Shown one piece after another: positions 15,958 to 24,435 of a stretch of 64,000 bases of DNA. The number at the start of each line of letters is the position of its first letter. Position 1 is the first letter of the stretch. Position numbers and translations under genes: made by a program. The stretch comes from Xenorhabdus doucetiae (lineage in GTDB: Bacteria > Pseudomonadota > Gammaproteobacteria > Enterobacterales > Enterobacteriaceae). The stretch spans positions 496,001 to 560,000 of the forward strand of contig NZ_FO704550.1 in the NCBI RefSeq assembly GCF_000968195.1, in the 5' to 3' direction. The notes under the pieces are model-generated. The model searched no databases and had not been told where the DNA came from. It saw only the letters and a list, made by a program, of their open reading frames with translations.

Positions 15958-17223
15958 ATGAAAACCTATATTAATAATAAGTTTATCCGATTATTGCCTT
16001 ATATCGGTTCTTTGTTTTTGCTATCGATATCCATGAACGCCTCTGCGGCCATTAAGCTTGGCAAGATTGAACTCACATCGACCAATCAGGATATTATTGG
16101 CGACGGAGAACAGGCTTATTCTTATCGGGTAAAAGTGACCGATGCAGACAGTGGTGATGCCATGCCTGATTTGTCCTTTGATGCCGATAAGGTAACTTGG
16201 AGCGTGGTCGATGCCAGTGACAACAATTATGATTACGGCAAGCTGCAAGAGGAAGGTAAGTTGTTTTTTGGCGATCAACGCCTGATTACCGATAAGCATG
16301 GCTACTTAACGGCAACGTTGGCCAGTACTGTCGGTGTTAATACGGTGTTGGCCAAACTGGATATTGTGACGAAAGATGACAAACAGGAAAGAATTGCTAA
16401 CACTCCCGTGAACTTTACAGCACCAGAAAAGCCGACTGGATTGCTTGTTTACAATCAGGATGTTTCCCAGTATGGAGGAACTAATGTGACAAATCAACCG
16501 GAACCAATAGTTGGACTAGCCTATAAATTCTTTAGTAGTGGGAATGGACCTGTTAACCTCCCAGACCGTACGATAGCAGAGCTACGGGATGCTGCAAATA
16601 CACCTGTTTTCGATCCTGATAGTGAAACAGCCATAGCTGAAGTTACCCGTGGCAGTACGGCGGTCGTTTACAACCCCGAATTTGGTAAGTTCTATCTGGG
16701 TAAAATGAATGGAGGTGACGCTCCAGCACTGGGTTTGACAGAGCTTAAGTTGAGTGTGATCAACGATAAGACGGGAGCAATAAAAGCCTACACTCATACA
16801 CTAAATTATCAGCGGCAGTTGACAAATATAATGTCTATTAACAGCGCTACAGGGGCGGGTTATGTTACTAATGATAATGACTGTAGTAGTGGCAAGTATG
16901 GTGGTAATCCAGGTCAATCCTACACGCTTACAGCCGTGAATTTGTCGGAGATTATACCAGTATCTGGGGTAAGTCAGGGTATAACTCTATTGGAAGAATA
17001 TCCCGACCTGAGACATTGGACCCTGCTTTCGTGGGCTGATTCGAAGCATGCGGTTGCCCCAGACAGCGTCAAACTCATGGTGAAAGATGACAGGCCCGGG
17101 GTACCAACGGTTGGCAAGTTAGTTACATATGATATATCTACCAAGCAGATAACTGATGTAATACCAGCATCTTTACCAACAAATAAGAGCTATGCTTTCC
17201 TCTGTGTGATCCATAAAAAATAG
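15958..17223 (+). CDS. Secreted Ig-like protein related to the adjacent inverse autotransporter, no barrel
   Basis: 421 residues from ATG 15958 (ribosome binding site TGAGGAG). The signal peptide region FIRLLPYIGSLFLLSISMNASA is nearly the same as that of the next gene. It is followed by a Big_1-like domain (KLGKIELTSTNQDIIGDG...LTATLASTVGVNTV, about residues 30-145). The rest (about 150-421) has a two-cysteine C-terminal region but no beta-barrel, LysM or lipobox. Its upstream sequence also resembles that of the next gene. It is likely exported to the periplasm or outside as a soluble partner or decoy of the invasin-like protein; function unknown. Confidence 0.65.
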   Translation: MKTYINNKFIRLLPYIGSLFLLSISMNASAAIKLGKIELTSTNQDIIGDGEQAYSYRVKVTDADSGDAMPDLSFDADKVTWSVVDASDNNYDYGKLQEEGKLFFGDQRLITDKHGYLTATLASTVGVNTVLAKLDIVTKDDKQERIANTPVNFTAPEKPTGLLVYNQDVSQYGGTNVTNQPEPIVGLAYKFFSSGNGPVNLPDRTIAELRDAANTPVFDPDSETAIAEVTRGSTAVVYNPEFGKFYLGKMNGGDAPALGLTELKLSVINDKTGAIKAYTHTLNYQRQLTNIMSINSATGAGYVTNDNDCSSGKYGGNPGQSYTLTAVNLSEIIPVSGVSQGITLLEEYPDLRHWTLLSWADSKHAVAPDSVKLMVKDDRPGVPTVGKLVTYDISTKQITDVIPASLPTNKSYAFLCVIHKK

Positions 17224-17237
17224 GATAAAGTAATAAA

Positions 17238-17270
17238 AACAGGCTCAATTATTTTGAGCCTGTTTTTTTA
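17238..17270 (+). terminator. Rho-independent terminator
   Basis: AACAGGCTCAA pairs with TTGAGCCTGTT followed by a run of T. It is near-identical to the terminator at 20562-20594. Confidence 0.9.
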
Positions 17271-17276
17271 TGGAAG

Positions 17277-17319
17277 AAGCGATAACTTTTTATTATCAGC
17301 CAATAACAACATTTCATTA
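17277..17319. repeat. Short direct repeat, copy 2 of 3
   Basis: Same AAGCGATAACTTTTTATTAT unit as at 15809-15853, here directly after the terminator of the secreted-protein gene and before the inverse autotransporter gene. Confidence 0.7.
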
Positions 17320-17423
17320 AGCATCTTTCCAACAAGTCACCTAATGTAATTTAAGTGCACAAAAGTATTAATTTTTATTCTTATTGAAAGTTGGGACATC
17401 AAATATTCTATGAGGTGCTATAT

Positions 17424-20400
17424 ATGAGTCCATATATTGGTAAGAAGTTCATTCGATTTTTACCTTATATCGGTTCTCTGTTTTTGCCCTTTGTCGCCAT
17501 CAGTTCATCGGCGATAGGTGAAAAAAACACAGAACACCAAACGCAGAAAGTGGAAAGTGAAAAGTGGCTAAACGAATCAAATAATAGAGACAATGAAACC
17601 GCCGGCTTAATTGCACAAAATGTTCAGTCGGTGGCTCAGGTATTATCGTCTTCCCCTTCTGAATTGACCGAACAGGCTAAATCCTATGCGCTGGGAAAAA
17701 TCAACGGCGCGCTGTTCGGCGAAACCCAGAAATGGTTATCCCAGTTCGGGACAGCCAGAATTAACTTTGCTTTCGACAGAAAAGGCAAGCTGGATAATGG
17801 CTCGCTGGATCTGCTGCTGCCGCTCTATGACAATAAAGCGGATTGGCTGGCTTTCTCCCAGTTGGGTTATCGCCATAAAGATGACCGCCATACCGTGAAC
17901 GTCGGTTTGGGCGGGCGTTATTTTACCCCCAGTTGGATGTACGGGCTGAATACCTTCTATGACCATGATGTCACGGGTAAAAACCAGCGTCTCGGCGTTG
18001 GGGGCGAAGCGTGGACCGATTATGTCAAACTCTCCGCCAATACCTACTGGCGCCTGACTAAATGGCGTGATTCACCGGAAGAGCACGGTTGGGAAGAGCG
18101 CCCGGCCAACGGTTTTGATCTTCTCGGTGAATTCTATTTACCCGCTTACCCGAATCTGGGCGGTAAGTTAGGCTTTGAACAATATTATGGTGATAACGTC
18201 GCCTTGTTCAATCGTGACAGTAAACAGAAAAACCCCAGTCTGGGTCGGGTTGGCCTGAATTATACGCCGGTTCCGTTGGTGACCATCGGTGCGGATTACA
18301 AATATGGCGGCAGCGGGCACAGTGAAACCCTGTTTCAGGCCAACCTGAATTATCGGTTTGGTGTGCCTTTTAGTGAGCAGTTCTCGCCGGATAGTGTGGC
18401 TTCCATGCGGACACTGGCCGGCAGCCGTTATGATCTGGTGGAAAGAAACAACCAGATTGTGCTGGATTACCGCAAGAAAGTGGAAGAACTGCAATTGACG
18501 CTGGCGCAAAACGCGATTGTCGGTTACAGCCTGCAATCCTGGCCAACGCCAATCCCGGTGACGGCAAACGCAGAATCCCGCGTCAAGCGCATCATCTGGC
18601 AGGCCAGTGACGCATTTACCCAAAATGGCGGGAACATTACCAGCGATAATAATAAGGCACTGCATCTGACATTGCCTCATTTTGTGCAGAACAGCCAGAA
18701 TAGGTATACCGTCAATGTCATTGCGGAAGACACTAACGGCAAGCACACCAAGCCGGCTCTTTTGCATGTGACCGTAAAACCTTTGGCTGTAAAACAATTT
18801 AGGATTGAAAAAGTTCCTTCTGCTGCTGATGGTAAGGAAAGTTATCACTTATTGGCCACGCTGACGCATGGTCTGGCCGATACCGATATTATCCGCGATA
18901 CGCCGTTTGATAATGTCAAATGGTGGATTGAGCCGAAAAATGACGACGTGAGCCTTGAGTGGGCAAAACCCAGTAAAACCGATGCTGACGGGCAATTGCT
19001 GGCCACGGTAAGCAGTTCCCAGCCGCTGAAAGATGCCAAAGTTTTCCTCGAAATACCGGGCATGGGCAAAAAACAGCTTGGTGATGTTAACTTTAGTAGT
19101 CTGCTTTCTGATTTTAACCTTCAGTCAGTTAAGCCACCGGCAGAAGGGCCACTTCTTGTTGGAAACAATGATCATATCTTTACGGCTGTGGTCACCAATA
19201 AGCAGGGGGAGCCACTGAAAAACCAAAAAGTGGATATTAAGTGGTATCCAGAGACCTTGCCGGAGGGGGTGAAGTGGTCATCAGTGACAGACAAAACGGA
19301 TGACCAAGGGCAATTGTTTGCGACCTTAAGTAGTACCAAACCAGCAACAGGGATTAAAGTCGGTGCGTCAATGGAGGGTGGTAAGCCCGTATACACAGAT
19401 AAGCCCGTAAATTTCGTGATCATTAATGCTGACGGTATTCAAGCTAAGTTTGCCAAACAGTCATTACCCGTCATTTTCACTGGAGATAAGGGTTATACCT
19501 TTACGGTTGTGGTCAGTGATAAGCAGGGTCACCCACTGAAAAACCAGTTTGTGAATATTAAATGGTATCCAGAGACCTTGCCGGATGGCGTGAAGTGGTC
19601 ATCAGTGACAGACAAAACGGATGAGCAGGGGCAATTGTTTGCGACCTTAAGCAGTACCAAGCAGGTAACCAATCCGTTCAACGTCGAAATCTCCCTGGAT
19701 GGTGGTAAGAACAAAATCGACTTCCATGATGGTGTGACGTTCCATTATAACGTTATAGCTGAACCGCTCCCAATGGCAAAACAGACACTTTTCGCCGATG
19801 GTGTCCAAAGTTTTACCTTTAAGGCAAAACTTATAGATAAAGGTACGAATGCTCCGTTGCCTGAAGGACTGGAGCTGAATAATTTTATTGCACCGTCGAT
19901 TCTTTGGGCAAAAACTGAAGATGGCCATTTTGCCAATGTTGCTCCAGGTTTGAAGCCGTTTTTCCAACCTGAGAAAGTAGGCCCTTCTGGGGAAGTGTCA
20001 ATGATCTTACACAGTGACAAGCCAGCAAGAAATGTTAAAGTCGGTATAAACGTGAATTCTAATTCTTTTGGTGCTGCTAATAACACTATAACCTACTTTA
20101 GTGATTATGCGACTTTCGTGGATAAGAGTGATATTCGGCTTGATGATGCATTGATAACAAAAAAGACACATGATTATAAGGTTGGCGATGATGATGATAT
20201 TTACCAGGTTGCAGTAGTGGATTCCAACAAAAATGGTTTACCCTATCTGGATCTGTCGAAGTACTATAAAGTAGCCTGGACCACGGGCAAGCCGACGTCA
20301 GGAAATCAGAGTGATCTAAGTGTGGAAGATATTACAGGTACCACCACGGATGATAAAGCGTTCTTAACCGCAAAATTAAAAAGTAAAGGCCCAGTTCAGG

Positions 20401-20483
20401 GCGCTAAGATCATACTGACGCTTACGCCAATATTAGGTGGCAATCCGTTGACAGTAGAGTCATACCCCGTGGACTTTCAGTAA
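17424..20483 (+). CDS. Inverse autotransporter of the intimin/invasin type
   Basis: 1019 residues from ATG 17424 (GAGG ribosome binding site); an in-frame start at 17391 would add 11 residues before the signal peptide and is less likely. Order of parts: signal peptide (1-32), periplasmic linker, 12-stranded inverse autotransporter beta-domain (about 105-315: TARINFAFDRKGKLDNGSLD, YDHDVTGKNQRLGVGGE), the pore-spanning linker VERNNQIVLDYRKK (about 340), an Ig-like domain (about 375-450) and four to five Big_1-type domains to the C-terminus. Two Big_1 domains carry nearly identical segments. No C-terminal lectin domain is recognisable. The barrel anchors in the outer membrane and exposes the Ig stalk, usually for adhesion to host or other cells. 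Confidence 0.92.
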   Translation: MSPYIGKKFIRFLPYIGSLFLPFVAISSSAIGEKNTEHQTQKVESEKWLNESNNRDNETAGLIAQNVQSVAQVLSSSPSELTEQAKSYALGKINGALFGETQKWLSQFGTARINFAFDRKGKLDNGSLDLLLPLYDNKADWLAFSQLGYRHKDDRHTVNVGLGGRYFTPSWMYGLNTFYDHDVTGKNQRLGVGGEAWTDYVKLSANTYWRLTKWRDSPEEHGWEERPANGFDLLGEFYLPAYPNLGGKLGFEQYYGDNVALFNRDSKQKNPSLGRVGLNYTPVPLVTIGADYKYGGSGHSETLFQANLNYRFGVPFSEQFSPDSVASMRTLAGSRYDLVERNNQIVLDYRKKVEELQLTLAQNAIVGYSLQSWPTPIPVTANAESRVKRIIWQASDAFTQNGGNITSDNNKALHLTLPHFVQNSQNRYTVNVIAEDTNGKHTKPALLHVTVKPLAVKQFRIEKVPSAADGKESYHLLATLTHGLADTDIIRDTPFDNVKWWIEPKNDDVSLEWAKPSKTDADGQLLATVSSSQPLKDAKVFLEIPGMGKKQLGDVNFSSLLSDFNLQSVKPPAEGPLLVGNNDHIFTAVVTNKQGEPLKNQKVDIKWYPETLPEGVKWSSVTDKTDDQGQLFATLSSTKPATGIKVGASMEGGKPVYTDKPVNFVIINADGIQAKFAKQSLPVIFTGDKGYTFTVVVSDKQGHPLKNQFVNIKWYPETLPDGVKWSSVTDKTDEQGQLFATLSSTKQVTNPFNVEISLDGGKNKIDFHDGVTFHYNVIAEPLPMAKQTLFADGVQSFTFKAKLIDKGTNAPLPEGLELNNFIAPSILWAKTEDGHFANVAPGLKPFFQPEKVGPSGEVSMILHSDKPARNVKVGINVNSNSFGAANNTITYFSDYATFVDKSDIRLDDALITKKTHDYKVGDDDDIYQVAVVDSNKNGLPYLDLSKYYKVAWTTGKPTSGNQSDLSVEDITGTTTDDKAFLTAKLKSKGPVQGAKIILTLTPILGGNPLTVESYPVDFQ
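19175..19667 (+). repeat. 322-bp period internal repeat within the inverse autotransporter gene
   Basis: A stretch of about 170 bp at 19175-19345 recurs at 19497-19667. Its core is nearly unchanged (IKWYPETLP.GVKWSSVTDK and TD.QGQLFATLSST), while flanking parts of the Big_1 domains differ. This points to recent duplication or gene conversion between neighbouring Ig repeats. Confidence 0.85.
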
Positions 20484-20561
20484 AGGTGAAAACACTGGAA
20501 CCATAATTCTCTCAGGAACCAACACATTTGGAATATTGTTAAATAGGATAAAATAACAAAA

Positions 20562-20594
20562 AACAGGCTCAAAATCATTGAGCCTGTTTTTTTA
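20562..20594 (+). terminator. Rho-independent terminator of the inverse autotransporter gene
   Basis: AACAGGCTCA pairs with TGAGCCTGTT followed by seven T. Same hairpin as at 17238-17270, followed by a partial copy of the short direct repeat (20600-20619). Confidence 0.9.
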
Positions 20595-20968
20595 TGGAAG
20601 AAGCGATAACTTTTTATTACGCGCCCTTAGGATGAAGCTATTTGGAGTAATCGGGGTAATTTATATTATCGTACCAGCGAAAGTGGAAATGCTTGGTTTT
20701 ACCTGTTTGTTCCAATATGTCACCTATCGCCATGCTGGCCATGGTTTCTTGCCGATATGTCACATATACAATGTATCCGTTAGATGAATCTACTATATCA
20801 ACACTAGAATCACGGTCAGTAATACTAAAATGATAGGTGTTACCATCAACCGTTACTACAAGATCTTTTTTAAGTAACCTTAGCACTTTCTGGCATTTAT
20901 CCTTATCTTCACAGGATACGATAAAAAATAAAAATGCTATGGAGTCATATGGGGGTTGAAAAGAACTA

Positions 20969-22071
20969 TACCAATCTAACTTGAAGATGCAGGTTTTAAA
21001 ATCTGAAAGTTGTCAGTCAGTCTAGTCGTGAGTTCTTTCGCTTTTTCTGGCAAAGTGACATGAAAAAAGTGACGAAGGGTTTCACGGAATGTCTTCGCAT
21101 CCGGAAAATAAACATTGTTACGTACTTGCTCATTCATATACTTCCACAATCGCTCTATTGGATTGAGGTTTGGGCTGTAAGGCGGTAGGTAATGCAGTTC
21201 AATATTAAGGACATATGCCACCTCTTTCACCAATTCTGCCCGGTGGTAACCCGCCCCATCCAGAATAATATGAATTTTTTGCGAAAGTGGGTAAGTTTCT
21301 CTAATAGCGCCGAAAAAATACGCGATATTTTCGGCATTGATACTCGGGTATTCACGGATCACGGTGTCTTCAATTCGTTGTAAATTGAGGGCGCCCAGAA
21401 GATTGAGACGGGTACGACTGCCGGTGGTTTCGACCACTTTTACCTGATTTTTCCCCGCTTTCATCCAACCATAGCTGAGCTTTGTGGACTGCGAAGGATG
21501 CACCGCATCAATAAATAGGATAGGTTCATTCTGACCTGCCCGGTCTTTCAGAGACTGGTAGTCATCAATAAATTGTTGCTGCTTATCCGCATCGAATTTA
21601 TGAGGAACGCCCTTTGGCTTTTTGTAGCTGAAACCTTGTCGGTGAAGCCATTTCGTCATGCCTCCCACGCTGAAAGACACCTGCCAACGAGCTCGTACAT
21701 AATCCACAATTTGAGCGGTCGTATGCAGCAAATTTGCCGTCAAATAATCAACCAGATCGGCGGTTTGTTTGGCAGAGAGATGGCTTTCAGAACCGCCATT
21801 TTCGGGGGTGAGTTTTTCCTGCGCGATGAAATCTTTTAGGTGACGGCTTACCGTAGTTTCATGAATACGTAAGGCCTGAGCAATCATCTGAGCTGTCCAG
21901 CCCTCTGACGCCAAAAGCACGGCCTTGATGCGATCACAGACTCGACTATCACGAGTGGTATCATGCATCAATTCGAGGGCACGTTTTTGTTCTGGTGTCA
22001 GATGAATTTTCATGATTGCAAGCATGATCGGGTTTGGATAAGAAATCAAGCATCTTCAATGGCGATTGGTA
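20969..22071 (-). mobile_element. IS630-family insertion sequence, copy 2
   Basis: 1103 bp with the same TACCAATC/GATTGGTA ends as copy 1, opposite orientation, flanked by TA at 20967-20968 and 22072-22073. It interrupts Tad2-like gene 2, and simple excision restores that gene. The lack of divergence from copy 1 indicates recent transposition. Confidence 0.93.
20976..22025 (-). CDS. IS630 transposase, copy 2
   Basis: Identical to the transposase of copy 1 (see 9695-10744): helix-turn-helix N-terminus and complete DDE triad in FIDAVHPSQ, HIILDGAGYH and NPIERLW. Intact. Confidence 0.92.
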   Translation of the reverse strand: MLAIMKIHLTPEQKRALELMHDTTRDSRVCDRIKAVLLASEGWTAQMIAQALRIHETTVSRHLKDFIAQEKLTPENGGSESHLSAKQTADLVDYLTANLLHTTAQIVDYVRARWQVSFSVGGMTKWLHRQGFSYKKPKGVPHKFDADKQQQFIDDYQSLKDRAGQNEPILFIDAVHPSQSTKLSYGWMKAGKNQVKVVETTGSRTRLNLLGALNLQRIEDTVIREYPSINAENIAYFFGAIRETYPLSQKIHIILDGAGYHRAELVKEVAYVLNIELHYLPPYSPNLNPIERLWKYMNEQVRNNVYFPDAKTFRETLRHFFHVTLPEKAKELTTRLTDNFQILKPASSS

Positions 22072-22955
22072 TATACATAAATCCTTCGACTGCCCTAATA
22101 GCTGAAGTTGCTTGATTCTGGACATTAGATAAGGTACCGAAGCTGTTTTGGATTATGGAACCCTCCGGGTCAACCTCAAAGAGATGTTTTTCTTTTATAA
22201 TCGGTATCATATCGTTGGAAAGATACCCCATAGCTTTTGACCAATATGGAACTGTGGTATATCCTAAATTAATATCAAAAGACATCCAAATATCTTGTTG
22301 CAATAATTTCCAATCGCAAGCCATCAAATCTTCTTGGGTTGGTTGCCAAGAAACCCAATAGCCATCTTTATCGCTTTTCTCGATATAAGGAGCTTCCCCT
22401 TTTTTATTACTAGATACTTGTTCATAGGCAAGGCGCACATATTCCTTGGGGGCATTCCAACCACTACGATAGACATGTTGTCCCAAATATACTCGGCTCA
22501 GTGCCCATGCGAAAGTACCGACCGGTGCAGTGATATTACCAGCCCAATCTTTAAGATTATAATATATGGTAGGATTGAATGGGCAGTGAAGATTGGCGTC
22601 GTTAAAAAATTTCCAATCGCAAGCCATCAAATCTTCTTGGGTTGGTTTCCAAGAAACCCAATAGCCATCTTTATCGCTTTTCTCGATATAAGGAGCTTCA
22701 CCTCTTTTATCAATAGATACTTGTCCATAGGCAAGGCGCACATATTTTTCGGGGGAATTCCAACCACTACGATAGACATGTTGTCCCAAACATACTTGGC
22801 TCAGTGCCCATGCGAAAGTACCGACCGGTACAGTGATATTACCCGTCAAATAGTCAAGATTATATATGTCAGGATTGAATGGGCAGTTAAGACTGGCGTC
22901 GTTATTTTCTGGCTTGTTAATTTCAGACATAATTTCCTCACTTATTAGGTATTAA

Positions 22956-22977
22956 AGTTAAAGGTCATTTCATCCTA
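22956..22977 (-). promoter_or_regulatory. Conserved leader motif of Tad2-like gene 2
   Basis: Reverse-strand TAGGATGAAATGACCTTTAA followed by CT, as before genes 1 and 3. A TTGACT element lies a short distance upstream in transcription and could be a -35. Confidence 0.5.
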
Positions 22978-23346
22978 CTGCTAAACCGTCAGTCAATATT
23001 ACTTAGGTTAGATTTTTATTTCAATAATATAAGCTATAAAAGCCATTAATACAGATTAAGATCGGGGTTTTTATGATAAAACCTGTCTATTTGCTGTAAT
23101 AGATATCGGTTAATGAGTAAATTCGCATTTTATATCTTAAACTTTCGCGTGATTATATTTCTTGGTGATTTTTTATTGAGTGGTTAATTACGTTGATGCG
23201 CCGTAATTTTCAATAAATATAATGGTGTTAATGGGTTTAAAATTTATATGGGTTATCGTTTTAAAATAATAATTCTGTCGAGTGTGATTATAAAGATAAG
23301 GTAATATATAATAGGAGATATTTGAAATTATTGCGGTAGTGAATAT
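22978..23346. other. Leader region of Tad2-like gene 2, no gene
   Basis: About 370 AT-rich bp with no supported gene. The first 230 bp or so are about 95 percent alike to the leader of gene 3 (24247-24435 and onward past the IS30), so leader and gene were duplicated together. The stretch from 23165 has nothing recognisable. Confidence 0.6.
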
Positions 23347-23372
23347 AAAAAAAGACCACATCTAAGTGTGGC
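23347..23372 (-). terminator. Intrinsic terminator of Tad2-like gene 3
   Basis: CCACA/TGTGG stem; on the reverse strand it is followed by TCTTTTTTTATA. It lies 30 bp beyond the stop of the gene at 23402. Confidence 0.75.
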
Positions 23373-23401
23373 CTTAAATTCAGAATATAAATTTGGCGGG
23401 T

Positions 23402-24199
23402 TTATTTCCAGTTGAAACAAAAATGAAGTGTATTGCCTGCGTGTTGTTTCAGCAAAGTTCCTAATTTTTGTGCATCGTCATTCTTATACTTTCCAGCGAA
23501 TTCATATTGGCGCTTGCCAAACAGATAACCATCTGTACTGCCACCAAGATGATAAGCGACACCATCAATAGTTACCGTGAGATCTTTTTTAAATAATTCA
23601 ACCAACTTCTGATAACCTTCCGGAGTTAGGGGGTTACCAGAGGAGACTCTTAAATAAATTTCCGGGCTGTTATTATTCCATACGAAATATGAAAATGTCG
23701 TAATTTCCGTTTTATTTTTCAGATTAGTCAAAGTACCGAAAGGGCTTTCGTGGTCAGTTCCAGATGCAAATTCATCGTCAGCAAGGTATCCCCAGTTTTG
23801 ATCAGAATCAGAAAAACTGCCAACTCCCACCTTAAGATCAAAAGACAACATGCAATTATCGGGCGTTGGTTTTGGTTTTGTCTCCGATGTCAGCAAATTC
23901 CAATCACAAGCCATTAAGTCTTCTGGTGATGGCTGCCAGGGAAGCCAAATACCATGTTTATCGCTTTTCTCAATATGTGCAAAATCATTATCTTCCCCCT
24001 TAGAGGTCAGACGCATATATTCGTTGGGAGTATCCCAATCACTACGATGTAACTCGTTTCCCAGATATGCTTGAATGATTGCCCACGGACAGGAACCGAC
24101 GGGTGCAGTGACAGCATCAATCTTAATCTGGTATTGGTCAGGATTAATCTGGCATTCATTTTCAGTGTTCTTACTTTTTGGTTTATTAATTTCAGACAT
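23402..24199 (-). CDS. Tad2/DUF2829-like protein 3, one Tad2 module plus C-terminal domain
   Basis: 265 residues. Residues about 33-105 form one Tad2/DUF2829 module (PWAIIQAYLGNELHRSDWDT, HIEKSDKHGIWLPW, SPEDLMACDW). A middle region of about 90 residues follows (LSFDLKVGVGSF...FGTLTNLKNKTEITTF), equivalent to that of gene 2. The shared C-terminal domain (LFKKDLTVTIDGVAYHLGG...LGTLLKQHAGNTLHFCFNW) ends the protein. No signal peptide or membrane segment, so cytoplasmic. Tad2 proteins of phages bind the cyclic signal made by Thoeris ThsB; whether this chromosomal relative binds a nucleotide is unknown. This is the only complete, uninterrupted member of the family in the window. Confidence 0.7.
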   Translation of the reverse strand: MSEINKPKSKNTENECQINPDQYQIKIDAVTAPVGSCPWAIIQAYLGNELHRSDWDTPNEYMRLTSKGEDNDFAHIEKSDKHGIWLPWQPSPEDLMACDWNLLTSETKPKPTPDNCMLSFDLKVGVGSFSDSDQNWGYLADDEFASGTDHESPFGTLTNLKNKTEITTFSYFVWNNNSPEIYLRVSSGNPLTPEGYQKLVELFKKDLTVTIDGVAYHLGGSTDGYLFGKRQYEFAGKYKNDDAQKLGTLLKQHAGNTLHFCFNWK

Positions 24200-24224
24200 A
24201 AATTCCTCACTTATTAGGCGTTAA

Positions 24225-24246
24225 AGTTAAAGGTCATTTCATCCTA
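24225..24246 (-). promoter_or_regulatory. Conserved leader motif of Tad2-like gene 3
   Basis: Reverse-strand TAGGATGAAATGACCTTTAA followed by CT, the third copy of the motif. The IS30 insertion at 24436 lies about 190 bp farther upstream and leaves it intact. Confidence 0.5.
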
Positions 24247-24435
24247 CTGCTAAACCGCCAGCCAATATTACTTAGGTTGGATTTTTATTTCAACAATATA
24301 AGCTATAAAAGCCATTAATACAGATTAAGATCGGGATTTCTATGATAAAATCTGTCTATTTGATGTAATAGATATCGGTTAATGAGTAAATTCACATTTT
24401 ATATCTTAAACTTTCTCGTGATTATATTTCTTGGT

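Larger units (their letters stand above)
20638..22930 (-). pseudogene. Tad2/DUF2829-like protein 2, two Tad2 modules, split by IS630
   Basis: Starting at ATG 22930 the gene encodes two tandem Tad2/DUF2829 modules. Each shows FAWALS..(C/Y)LGQHVYRSGWN, PYIEKSDKDGYWVSW and PTQEDLMACDW, matching the family pattern of AL...G..V.R.GWN, PYI.K..DG..V.W and TQ.DL.A.DW. A linker and middle region follow. IS630 copy 2 interrupts after codon MY. Removing the element and one TA joins ATG TAT A to GTTCT and gives an open frame to TAG at 20638: SSFQPPYDSIAF...LLKKDLVVTVDGNTYHF...ILEQTGKTKHFHFRW. The rebuilt protein would have about 395 residues. As it stands, translation ends inside the IS at 22046. Confidence 0.8.

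Noticed and set aside
15958..17223. Secreted protein as a truncated inverse autotransporter pseudogene
   Set aside because: It has its own start, signal peptide, continuous frame and terminator, and its C-terminal region is not a fragment of the neighbouring gene. Treated as a real gene.
20603..20619. Third copy of the short direct repeat as a regulatory site
   Set aside because: Only the first part is present, it lies between convergent genes and is best explained as a leftover of terminator duplication.
9649..22071. The two inverted IS630 copies as ends of a composite transposon
   Set aside because: The TA flanks cannot tell a composite from two single insertions. Copy 2 sits precisely inside one gene that is restored by excising copy 2 alone, which shows an independent insertion.
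22334..22948. A forward frame of about 200 codons opposite Tad2-like gene 2
   Set aside because: It is the antisense of two duplicated Tad2 modules and repeats because they repeat. No start signal or domain supports it.
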